From NCBI GenBank assembly GCA_027943245.1, contig JANDJZ010000056.1, positions 1-64,000 of the forward strand: a DNA stretch of 64,000 nucleotides, read 5' to 3'. The notes beneath the pieces were generated by a model, which saw only the letters and a program-made list of their open reading frames with translations, was not told where the DNA came from and did no database searches. Made by a program: the position numbers and the translations under genes. The DNA comes from Acanthamoeba sp. SK_2022b (taxonomy: Eukaryota; Discosea; Longamoebia; Acanthamoebidae). Shown here in pieces: positions 1-9,169 of this stretch (positions are counted from its first letter, which is position 1; each line of letters begins with the position of its first letter).

Positions 1-368
1 GCCCACCACACAAACGAGACATCGCTGCCTCCGCTCTTGGAACACCTCCCGCAGGGTCACCAGCACCTTCGTCACAGAATGAGGAATAATTTGATCAAAT
101 AATATATATTAAAGAAAGCAAAAGAAGAAAGAAGACATTCTTGCATTAAAAACGTGTAGAAAAAGATGTGATGTACCGAGATTATGTTGGACACTTCGGT
201 GTAGAAGGGGATGCCCACCACGAGGGCCACGTCTTTGAGCTTGGAGGGCGGAAGTTGGTTGATCTTCCGCTCTATCAAGCCGTCGAACTCGCTCACCTCA
301 GCCGTTGCCGCCTCATGTCGCTGACGCACGAAGGAGGGCAGCATTGGCGCGCTTGTGCCCGCCTCCAT
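1..368 (-). CDS. Unknown protein, 5' part only (runs off left edge)
   Basis: A minus-strand open frame starts at the ATG at 368-366 and encodes about 60 residues (MEAGTSAPMLPSF...). The composition is charged and coding-like, with a likely helical stretch around ERKINQLPPSKLKDVA. A donor is possible at 176/175 (gtacat) or slightly upstream at a GAA/gtgtcc junction. AT-rich intron sequence follows at about 80-175, and a second open stretch (LVTLREVFQERRQRC) covers about 1-68 to the window edge. I do not recognise the family. The next gene to the right ends 185 bp upstream in the same orientation. The 3' end lies outside the window, so length and function cannot be judged. Confidence 0.5.
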
Positions 369-553
369 TCTGCACGGCTCGTACAGCACTCGAGTGCCTA
401 AAAGGGCTCCCGCACGGCCATTGGTGACGCAAGACACAGCACCAGTGGGAAGCATCTATATTGCGACTAACAACCAGTCTACCAGGTTGATGTTTTGTAC
501 AACTGAGGAAACATGAAGACAGGTCCTCTCCTGCGGTGATGTGTTTGATCACA

Positions 554-2920
554 TCAATCGGCGCTCTTTCGTCGCCGCTTGTGCTTGGGTTGCCCGCTGC
601 CGCTCTCCTTCTCCTCGGTGGAGTCGTCCTCGCTTCCACGGCCGCCGGCCTGCCGGCGAGGGTAGTGCTCCCGCTCCCTCCGCTTGCTGGTCTTGGTCTC
701 GTCTCGACAGGCCTCGGACAGGGCCTGCAGCGGCGCCAGCAGCAGCGACGACAAGAGGGATGAGCCTCCGCGCATGTGGTCCTGCTGAACGGACGCCACA
801 GGGGCTCGATGATGGGCACCCGGAGGAGGCGAAGAGGAAGGCATGGGCGCGGGCGGAGGTAAGCCCATGCCGGCAGAGGCCAAGAGGGAGGCTATGCCGG
901 GCAGCATGGAGGCCGCGGTGTGCGGGGTCAGCGGCACAGACGCCGGCAGAGCACCCGTGACAGCGGGGTGGCCCATGGGAAAGAGCGCGGGCGAGGCCCG
1001 GGGATGAGGCGGCACAGCCATCGGGATGGGGGCCTGCGACGACGCGTGAACCGCGGAGAGGTTGGGAGGAGAGGAAGGCGGGGAGGAGGATCTCGACGAA
1101 GGCGCCGAGCTACGGCGTGGGGTCGGCGTGAGCGGAAATGTGGGCTGAGACGGGAGTGCCACCGAATGCTGGCTCGAGCGAGGGGACTCGGTGGGCGTCC
1201 CGCCAAAGGCGCCTCCCGTGGGTGAAGGTGCTCGCTCAGCTGCGTAAGAGAGTCCGCGTGATTAGAGATGGCCCGAAGCAGGAAAGCAAAGAGCGAAAGT
1301 ACCTCCGACAGGGATATGGGGGAGTATGGGCTGGTGCTGGGCTTGCTGTTGCTGGAGCACCAACCCTTCGGGCAGCTGTTGCATTTGGATTTGAGGCACG
1401 CCGGATGGCGGAAGCGCGAAGATGGCCGACGGGATGGGGTTGTTCTGGTTGTAGATGGCATTGATGTAGTTGATGAGCGTCTCCTGAGCGCCGCCTAGCT
1501 CTTTGAACGCCTGCGCGCCCCAAGACCCGTATGAGTAATGGCATCGCATAGCTCGCAGCCGTCGGCTGGGCCCACGTACGTGGATGGATTCCATCAGCTT
1601 CAGGTGCAGCCCTGCAGGGTTGTCGGCGTACTTGAGCGCCCCGGCCTGCGATCTCGCTCTGTCTTCGCCTCCTGTGCGGGCAGAACAAGGACCCGGTCAG
1701 TTTACGCTGCGCCTACTCCACCCCAAGCTATCGGAAGAGAGGGGGGGGGGGTACCATCGGACTTGCCCAGATACTGGGAGTGAGAAAAGACTTCGATAGG
1801 GTTGGAGATGACGACCATGTCGGCCAGCGACCCGAGAGCGAGCGAGCTGCACTTGAGCCGGAAGCAGAGGCTGAACTTGGTGCCCGAGCGTTGTTGCGAA
1901 GTAGTGAGGAGCTTGAGCTTTTTGAACGTCGCCGTGTACACTCCCGAGTTCCACCCGCTCTGTCGCCGCGCGAGGCAGACACGATGGTCGGAGTTAAAAA
2001 TGGCCTTGGCTTGTGCCCTCTTAGGGTCTTCGGTACCTTTTCCAGTCGAGCGGTGGCCTGGCCATCGATGGAGCGGTCGAGAGCGTCCCCGTTGTCGTTG
2101 CGAACCACGCTGGCCTCCACGAACACGCCCTCCTCGTGGCTCTTGGCGCTCAGCGCTTCGTACAGCAGGCTCAGTGGGTCGCCGCTCACTGCAGCCGGCC
2201 AGCCGGTAAGAGGGCGGGCGAGAACCTCGAATGTTGATGCTTCACTTCAACGTGGGTGGCGGAAGAGGCACCATTGGTATGTAGAGGAGGCAAGATGAGG
2301 TAGACAGAGGGGAAGGGCTTGAGTATGCGCTGGTAGACCGTCTTGGCCGGCGGCTGCACGGCGATCTGCATTTGGATCCTTAAGATGGCGCAAGTGAGTG
2401 ACAGGGTAAGTACGTCATCATGTCAACGCACCGGCTCTCCGGTAGGGTGGATATTTATCAGTGTTATTTGCTTCTCCGAAAGTGGCTTAGGATGAACGAG
2501 TGACTGACTCGGGGGCGGGTGGAAAGAGAAAAGTTGTTTGAGGATCTACCTTTGGTAGAGCGGGGCGGTTGGTTGATGTGGCATGAAAGCAGATGGATGG
2601 GCCACGGCTGGCCCAAAGTAGAACTGAGGCGGCTGAGGCATCAACGGCACCGGTTGGTGTTGTTGGGGAAAGATCGAGGATGAAGAAGGCGAAGTGGAAG
2701 TAGTCGAGCTGGTTGACGTGGACACGATGACGGCACCGTGGGGTAGCACGGGTCCTGGAATCACTGCGGGCATACCGCCGGACAAGGGAAACGCGAGAGG
2801 TAGTGGAACGACTTGGCTGCCCGACAATACGGCGGAAGTCGGCGTCGCAAGATCGTTAGAGCCCTCAGCAGGGGCAGCAGACGCCGAAGAGGTCGGCGGA
2901 GACCCGTCGTCTCTCCGCAT
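554..2920 (-). CDS. CudA-like transcription factor 1
   Basis: Likely DNA-binding transcriptional regulator of the Dictyostelium CudA/SpaA family, acting in the nucleus. The ATG at 2920 opens a Ser/Thr/Pro-rich N-terminus. The core then follows over several exons: AVQPPAKTVYQRILKPFP (about 2360-2300), an acidic strand ending in SIDGQATARLEKV (about 2190-2035), GVYTATFKKLKLLTTSQQ through ISNPIEVFSHSQYL (about 1965-1775), NPAGLHLKLMESIH (about 1630-1565) and QAFKELGGAQETLINYINAI (about 1510-1450). The C-terminus is low complexity (Gln, Pro, Ser) and ends in a basic KHKRRRK stretch that could be a nuclear localisation signal. The intron between about 1304 and 1238 keeps phase into the Pro/Ser tail. 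Two paralogues with the same core lie at about 23-25 kb and 30-32 kb. The family call rests on remembered motifs; a Rel/STAT-like fold is the alternative description. Confidence 0.72.
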
Positions 2921-3561
2921 CGTCGGCCAGTGTTGGAAAGAGAAGGCGTAGAAAAAAATCCGCTACTACGAAAGAAAGAGCACCGTGCGTGCGACGACAG
3001 CAAGAGAGAAGAGCGCAGGACCCACAAGGAGGAGCGGAGAGGAGGCCTTGTGGAGGGAGAGGAGATAAAACAGAAATGGACGGTAGGAGGGAGACTGTGC
3101 GAGGAGTTCTCGAGCCCCCCCCCCCGTTCCGTCGCGTTCTCCACTCTTATTGGGCTTCAAAGAAGCTAATGCCAAGGCAGCAGGCGATAGGTGGGCATGA
3201 GGGGAGATTAGCACCTAGTATGGTAGGTCTTACACAAACGCACATGCATTACTGCCGGGCACATTGGATTCATTGAAAACAGCAGCCTCTCCGAGGTTAT
3301 TTGCGGGCATGCGTTATCAATTTACTTGAACCTCATGCCGTGGTAGCTCCAACAGATCGGTAATGAAAATGTAGTGGCGCAACCGCAATTCGCGCGGAGC
3401 TGTTAAGCGCCTAATTGACGGGTATTTCCGTTATGTCCCGGCTTGCAAGAGACCGGCCATGAACATGTTTGTGGCGAAGCACCAAAGAGGTGGCGAGGTG
3501 TAGATACAAGCACTGTATTTGCTTCACCTTGCCAGCCATACAATGGGTGGCAAAAGGCGCC
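2921..3561. other. Intergenic: CudA-like 1 upstream region and alpha-tubulin 3' flank
   Basis: This 640 bp gap holds the 5' flank of CudA-like 1 (read leftwards) and the 3' flank of alpha-tubulin. It contains purine-rich low-complexity sequence at about 2940-3080 and a C-run at about 3115-3125. The short open frames here have no recognisable domains, and I see no RNA gene. Confidence 0.5.
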
Positions 3562-5170
3562 TTAGATCTCAGAGCCATCGACGGAGAGCGAACCGTCGGC
3601 GTCGACTGAGGCATCATCGACTGAGTCGAGACCCACCTCCTCGTAGTCCTTCTCGAGGGCAGCGAGGTCCTCCCTGGCCTCCGAGAACTCCCCCTCCTCC
3701 ATACCTTCACCGACATACCAGTGGACGAAGGCCCTCTTGGCGTACATGAGGTCGAACTTGTGGTCGATGCGGGAGAAGACCTCGGCAATGGCGGTGGTGT
3801 TGGACAACATGCAGCAAGCCCTGTTGACCTTGGCCATGTCGCCGCCGGGCACGGCGGTGGGGGCTTCGTTGTTGATACCGCACTTGAAACCAGTGGGGCA
3901 CCAATCGACGAACTGAAGAAGAAGAAGAAGAAAAGTGTGAGAAAATCATCTCCCAGGCAGGGGGGCGGGAGAACAACAACTAGCGAGACAACTTACCTGA
4001 ATGGTCTTGTTGGTCTTGACCTTGGCAATCGAGGCCGAGACGTCCTTGGGGACGACGTCACCGCGGTACATCATGCACACGGCCATGTACTTGCCGTGCC
4101 TGGGGTCGCACTTGGCGAGCATGGTGCTTTGCTCGAAGACGGCCGAGGTGAGCTCGGGCACGGAAAGCTTCTCGTGATTCACGCGCTCGGGGCTGACGAT
4201 GGGGGCGTAGGAACAGAGCAGGAAGTGGATGCGAGGGTAGGGCACCAAGTTGACCTGGAACTCGTTGATGTCGACGTTGAGGGCGCCATCGAATCGAAGC
4301 GAGGCAGTCAGCGAAGAGATGACCTGCGCGATGAGCCTGTTGAGGTTCTGGTAGGTGGGGCGCTCCAGACGCAGCTTGTCACGACAAATATCGTAGATGG
4401 CCTCGTTGTCGAGCATGAACGCGACGTCGGTGTGCTCAAGCAGAGCATGGGTGCTGAGGACGGAGTTGTAGGGCTCAACGACGCTGGTCGAGATCTGGGG
4501 CGAGGGGAACACGCAGAAATCGAGCTTGCTCTTCTTGCCGTAATCAACTGAGAGGCGCTCGAGGAGTAGAGAGCCGAAGCCGGAGCCGGTACCACCGCCG
4601 ACCGAATGGAATACCAAGAAGCCCTGGAGGCCCTCGCAATCTTCGGTGAGCTTGCGGATCTTGTCGACTACTGTCTCGACGTACTCCTTGCCAGTGGTGT
4701 AGTGGCCACGGGCGTAGTTGTTAGCAGCATCCTCCTTTCCGCTCATGAGGCTCTCGGGGTGGAAGAGCTTGGCCTGGGGGCCCTGCTTAACAGCATCGAC
4801 CACCTGGAATGATTGGCAGTAATTAGAGAGGCACTGAGATAACAAATGGACCAGAGAATTCTTGCGGCTGCGTACCGAAGGCTCGAGATCGAAATACACA
4901 GCCCTGGGCACATACTTGCCGCTGCCGGACTCACTGAAAAAGGTGCTGAAGGCGAGCGGCGTGGAGGTCTTGCCCTCTTGCAGAGTACCATCAGGGTTGA
5001 GTCCATGCTCAAGGCAGTAGAGCTGCAATTTGTGGAATAAAATATTTAAGTTAGAATGCCCGTGGGGGTGCGCTTGTGAAGGATCGCGATGAGGAGCAAC
5101 GCACCTCCCAGCACGAGTTACCAACTTGGACACCAGCCTGACCGATGTGAATAGAGATGATTTCCCTCAT
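3562..5170 (-). CDS. Alpha-tubulin (divergent)
   Basis: Structural GTPase subunit of microtubules. The four exons are 5170-5105, 5022-4876, 4803-3997 and 3912-3562, joined by clean GT-AG introns. The protein opens with [17 protein letters not shown] and carries the GTP-binding GGGTGSG loop, the DLEP and NNYARGHYT motifs, and the alpha-specific catalytic Glu in [15 protein letters not shown], so it is alpha rather than beta. A lysine is present at position 40. It differs from typical alpha-tubulin: the residues after Lys40 are two shorter ([12 protein letters not shown]), the H3-region segment reads [20 protein letters not shown], and the tail ends in DGSEI with no EEY/EEF and fewer glutamates. 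It shares a 341 bp divergent upstream region with UTP11. Confidence 0.96.
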
Positions 5171-5511
5171 GTTGAATTACGGAAGAAGAGACGAAGCCGG
5201 GCCGAGATGAAGACTTGGGGGTATGGATGTCCTTGTGAGGAGGAACGTACGAAGAAAAAGCTTCGGTGCTCTCCGCCCTTTGGGTGCGTCTCGCTTTCCC
5301 GCCACAGCGCCCATTGGCTGCAATCTCACGATCCTGGAATTATCCGGACAAATATGGCGGGAAGATGTGGATTCACAGCCGGAACAACCTGTGCACAAGT
5401 TGTGCAGCGCGTTTGCTGCGAAAGAAAAAGGAAAACATGGCTTGGAAAACACAATCTGCATCTGTGCCGGCAATTCCGTCCATCTGCGGCAGTTGATTCA
5501 TTTACTGCGCC
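5171..5511. promoter_or_regulatory. Bidirectional upstream region of alpha-tubulin and UTP11
   Basis: The 341 bp between two divergently transcribed genes. Visible elements are an inverted CCAAT box (cccattggct, about 5309) and two E2F-like sites in opposite orientation: tttcccgcc at about 5296 and ggcggga at about 5357. Promoter function is inferred from position only. Confidence 0.4.
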
Positions 5512-6492
5512 ATGTCGTTTGCCAAGGATCTGCAACGAGCTCACAAGGAAAGGGCACAACCTCGCGCGAGGCAGAGGTATGGATTGCTCGAGAAGAAGAA
5601 GGATTACAAGCTCCGAGCCGAGGATTACAAGAAGAAGCAGACCGTCCTTCAGAATCTGCGCAAGAAGGCGGCAAACCGTAATCCAGATGAATTCTACTTT
5701 AAGATGATCAAATCGAAGACCGTGGTACGTGAATGACCGCTCACATCTTGGGATGATTTTTCCCTCGCTGTTTTTCACCTCCTGCACCATGGCAGGAGGG
5801 AGTACACACACGAAGAAGGCGCGGCAAGAAGAGGACGCAACAGCAAGTGGTGAACATGAAGACACAAGACATGATGTACTACGTGAACGCTCGGCAGACC
5901 GAAAAAAAGGCACCCACTCAGCCGTTTTGCTGTCGTGCTGGTCCAATGCTAACCTCTGCGTTCCCCAACAGAAAATTGAACGCCTGCAGAGTAGCCTCCA
6001 CCTCCTCGATTCGAGCGCACCGGCGAACAAGCACACCGTCTTTGTTGATACATTCGATGAAGCCCTCACCTTCAAGCCCGAGAACTACTTCGACACTTTG
6101 CCCCAGCTCGTTCAGCGCCGCTTCAATCGCCCCACCATCGAGCAGCTGCAGTCAGAGGTAGCCTCTCTACTAGTTGACGTACTGTTCAGGTGCCTATACT
6201 GACAGCCTTCCCTCCTCCCTCCTCCTCCACCTCTTCTCGCCATCAGGAGGTGTTCACCGTGCCCGAGGCGGCTGGACAAACGGCGGCCATCGCCAAGTCG
6301 CGAAAGCGCCAGTACAACGAACTAAAGCAGAGGATGCAGAGAGACCGATCTCTCGGGCAGGTGGTGGAGAAGATATCCTCTAAAAGGCAGGTGATGATGA
6401 GCAAAGGCGCCGGCGTGAAGAAAATGAAGGTCGAGGACAAGAATGGCAACGTCAAGACCCTCTTCAAGTGGAAGAAGGTGCGCAGCAAGTAG
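5512..6492 (+). CDS. UTP11: UTP11-like U3 snoRNP-associated protein
   Basis: Component of the small-subunit processome, needed for nucleolar 18S pre-rRNA processing. Exon 1 starts at ATG 5512 with [20 protein letters not shown] and continues through [15 protein letters not shown], the family signature. Exon 2 (about 5799-5910) encodes an EGVH segment, a basic run and [13 protein letters not shown]. Exon 3 (from 5972) encodes [13 protein letters not shown] and continues with NKHTVFVDT and FNRPTIEQL. The last exon (from about 6247) carries [17 protein letters not shown] and a lysine-rich tail ending at TAG 6490-6492. The exon 2/3 intron appears to use a GC donor: retaining VNARQTEKK gives exactly the spacing of human UTP11 between MKTQD and KIERL. 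Confidence 0.93.
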
Positions 6493-6664
6493 GCTTTTGG
6501 ACCGACACAGCTCGTGCACCCTAAAATAAAAGCAAAGAAAGAAGATATTCCTGGACAGCCGCTGCTGTTAATGATATGCTGCTGATCTTTCTCCACCAGA
6601 TGCTTTACCATGCCAGCTACCACAAGCCAGACCTATCTTCACACACTGGGCAGGGTTTAATTGC

Positions 6665-6953
6665 ATGTTTTTTTGCGTGAACTTGACACAGGCCTGCTCA
6701 CACTGCTCCTCTTGTAAGCAAAGCTTCCATTACTCTTATCTGGAGCAGATGGTTTACATCACTACACTGGGTGATATGTCTTTGGCCAACTGGCACTGCA
6801 TGGACTGCTGTCAGTGTTGTCACTGTGGCCAGACCCTTGACCAGATAACCTATGCTTGCTCCTTTCATCCAGAGTAAGTATTGTTGTGTTTGTATGCAGA
6901 CTTATGTAATCTACCTCCCTCCTTTCTCTCTCTCTCTCTCTCTCATGTGTCTG

Positions 6954-7035
<82 letters not shown>

Positions 7036-7100
7036 GCCTGTATGATTGCAGGTCTCAGTTTTCTTGCTCACTTCCTTTATTTGTTCTGACTTCTTATGAT
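6665..7100 (+). pseudogene. PHD/LIM-like zinc-finger coding remnant
   Basis: An open frame at 6665-6877 encodes a Cys/His-rich segment (CSHCSSCKQSFHYSYLEQ, then WHCMDCCQCCHCGQ). Its spacing resembles a PHD or extended PHD finger, with a Trp two residues before a Cys pair; LIM is an alternative. The frame ends at a perfect donor (gtaagt, about 6873). A candidate acceptor (tgattgcag, about 7050) follows a (TG)n-filled interval. No convincing start codon, downstream partner or full-length reading frame is seen, and the segment lies in the CpG-poor block. It is probably a decayed gene or transposon fragment. Confidence 0.3.
6955..7034. repeat. (TG)n microsatellite
   Basis: About 40 uninterrupted TG units, preceded by a CT run at about 6926-6944. 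It sits in what would be the intron of the zinc-finger remnant. Confidence 0.95.
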
Positions 7101-7454
7101 ATGACATGGAATGCCGGCATGGTACAGCCTACATTCTTCAGTGCTGTGTTGTGTTGTGTGTGGGGAACAGCATGGGAGCATCATGTTGTGCTTCCTCACA
7201 TGACCTAATGTCCAGCAGATTTGCAAAGTTGCCACCTTACATCCAAATCAACCTTAGACTTCACCCAGAGAGCATGCTCACTGCCACGCAGTTCCAGTTT
7301 GGGCCACAGGTCTGCATGAGCCATGCTGTCACTTGGGGCCACTCCAAACAGACATGCTATATCAGGAATTCACAAAATATTACCACATCAAATTCACTTT
7401 TGTTAAAATTTTAAAAATTTATTATCTGCAAACCTCAAAATTGCTATATCAAAT

Positions 7455-7560
7455 ATGCATATGATTACCTAAACTCAATCTTATCCATCCAAAATTAGAA
7501 TTCAAAATCAATTGTAAAATGACTGGAGCTCTCATTTGATAAAAGAGGTGGTTATTAATG
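7455..7560 (+). repeat. Dispersed repeat family R1, copy 1
   Basis: About 105 bp running from tatgcatatgattacc through ccaaaattagaattc and caaaatcaattgtaaaatga to tcatttgataaaagaggtgg. The reverse complement of about 42965-43080 matches closely over the whole length, and shorter matches occur at about 7970-8025 and 44575-44655. Confidence 0.75.
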
Positions 7561-7969
7561 TTCCTGTGCAGTCCTGTCCAATTTTTGATGTGCCAGCTAC
7601 TCCACCCATGAGCAATGATTGGACATTGGCTTTGCGTGGGCAAACACCAATGCAAAGACAGAATTTTGCAGCCTGGAAGTTCACAGTTTCAGGTGATGAT
7701 GGTCCAGGGACCCCAGCTGGTTTTGTAAGACCATCCGTAAATTAAACTTCATATTCTCACAACACAAAAAACTACCCTCCATTTTTTGTGCCTCCCATTT
7801 CCAATAAAATGTGAAATTTTACCTCATTAAAATCCATTTTATTGCACATAACAAACAATTACCCTACCTACAATATTGTAAACTTTAAATTACAATTGTT
7901 ACTTGGTCTAAAGCTGGTTAATTCACCAGATTCCTTGGAAATGAGTGCAAAAAAAAAAAAAAAAAAAAA

Positions 7970-8025
7970 AAAACGCCAGTCATTTTCAAACTCTCATTTG
8001 ATTATAGAGGAGGTTAGAGGTTGTC
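7970..8025 (+). repeat. Dispersed repeat family R1, partial copy 2
   Basis: Carries the 3' part of the repeat (agtcatttt, then ctctcatttgat, then agaggaggtt) directly after a 20+ bp A-run. The A-run next to a truncated copy may reflect retroposition, but this is weak. Confidence 0.5.
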
Positions 8026-9169
8026 ATATAGGCCTTGAATGACTAAGGGCAAGGGAAGGATTTTGTGTGGAGCTCCTGTCAACGGTGCTGCTGTAAGCTT
8101 AGCCACAAAATTGGACATGTGTACCTTTGGTAATAGATCTGCAGCTTTACAGGCTCAGACCATGCACCTTAAGTATGGTATGCCTTATTTCTCAACACTG
8201 AGTTACAGTCAGCATCCCTGAGAAGTGGAAAACATGTGGAACTTAATGGCCTGCAAGGCCATCAAGGCAAGGGCGTAGCCAGCTCTTCCAATCCCAAATG
8301 GTGCCAACATGATCAAAAGGTGGAGGGCACTGAATAAGCATAGGCTTGTTCTAGTAGGGCCTGCAATTGGCTGAGAGCAAAGAAGAGATCAGAAAACAGG
8401 CTACACAATAACCAATAACCAACTCTATCATCATACCTTGTGTGTTCGCCACCACCTTCAATCTCCAACTGCATGTTGATGGGCACATAATAAAAATCAC
8501 TTAAACATCCCCACAACACCACCACAACAACATCACCACACCAACATCATTACACCACACCACCACCACAACGCTACAACAACAACACCACCACATCACC
8601 AACCTCATTAAAAAAAGGCAAAGCTACTGGCAGAGGTCAATAAAAACCTGCCCAGTAGGACAAACAAAGGCAACTACCCACCCCACCCACTTACAATCAC
8701 CCACCATACATGACAAGGTAGAGAATGTAATTGTGGCTCACTGGAAATGAAAGAGTGCTCAATAGACATTCTGCTTGCAGCCCCAAAACCCATCCAAAGT
8801 ACTCCTCCCATCAATTGCAATAAACAGCTTCATTGTTGTGCAGGATTATGCCCCCACAAGTAGTCAAGCTCCCTAACCAAGTGAGGAGACAGAGAGAGAG
8901 AGGGTAGGGAGGTACCTCAGCAATATTACTGTGAGACAAATTTTGTAAACCCCATCTAGGTGATGGGGAAGGGAGTGTGTTGGAGAGCTGGAATGGAGGA
9001 GGTGTATCAAACTCTTCACTCCCTGAGTTGCACTTACTGATGCAGATGAGCCTTGATGCATTGAGGACGGCATTCTCAATATGCCTGTTGGAGAAATTGG
9101 AGAAGGGAGGTGGCGTGACTGCAACTTTTACTGGCCGGGCAAATTGGGTTCGCTTGATTCATTTTGAGC

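Larger units (their letters stand above)
6540..9130. other. Low-GC, CpG-depleted block A
   Basis: Between the 3' end of UTP11 and the start of the DUSP12-like gene the composition changes sharply. GC drops, TG and CA dinucleotides dominate, and CpG is nearly absent, whereas the flanking genes are CpG-rich. The block contains a long (TG)n tract, a CT run, an A24-type run at about 7950, an A/C-rich CACCAC/AACAAC low-complexity stretch (about 8510-8610), two copies of a dispersed repeat also found in block B, and a zinc-finger-like coding remnant. No intact gene is recognised. CpG-rich sequence resumes at about 9133. Best read as methylated, decaying mobile or foreign DNA; this is an inference. 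Confidence 0.6.

Noticed and set aside
3519..4551. Long plus-strand open frame (3721-4551, 276 codons) opposite alpha-tubulin
   Set aside because: It is the antisense shadow of strongly conserved tubulin exons; low-complexity Asp/Gly/Val translation with no motif.
6955..7034. TG tract as a Z-DNA or recombination element
   Set aside because: Long TG microsatellites occur elsewhere here (32551) inside an ordinary intron; no further evidence of function.
8510..8610. CACCAC/AACAAC stretch as a CRISPR or satellite array
   Set aside because: No regular repeat-spacer structure; simple A/C-rich low complexity in a eukaryotic genome.
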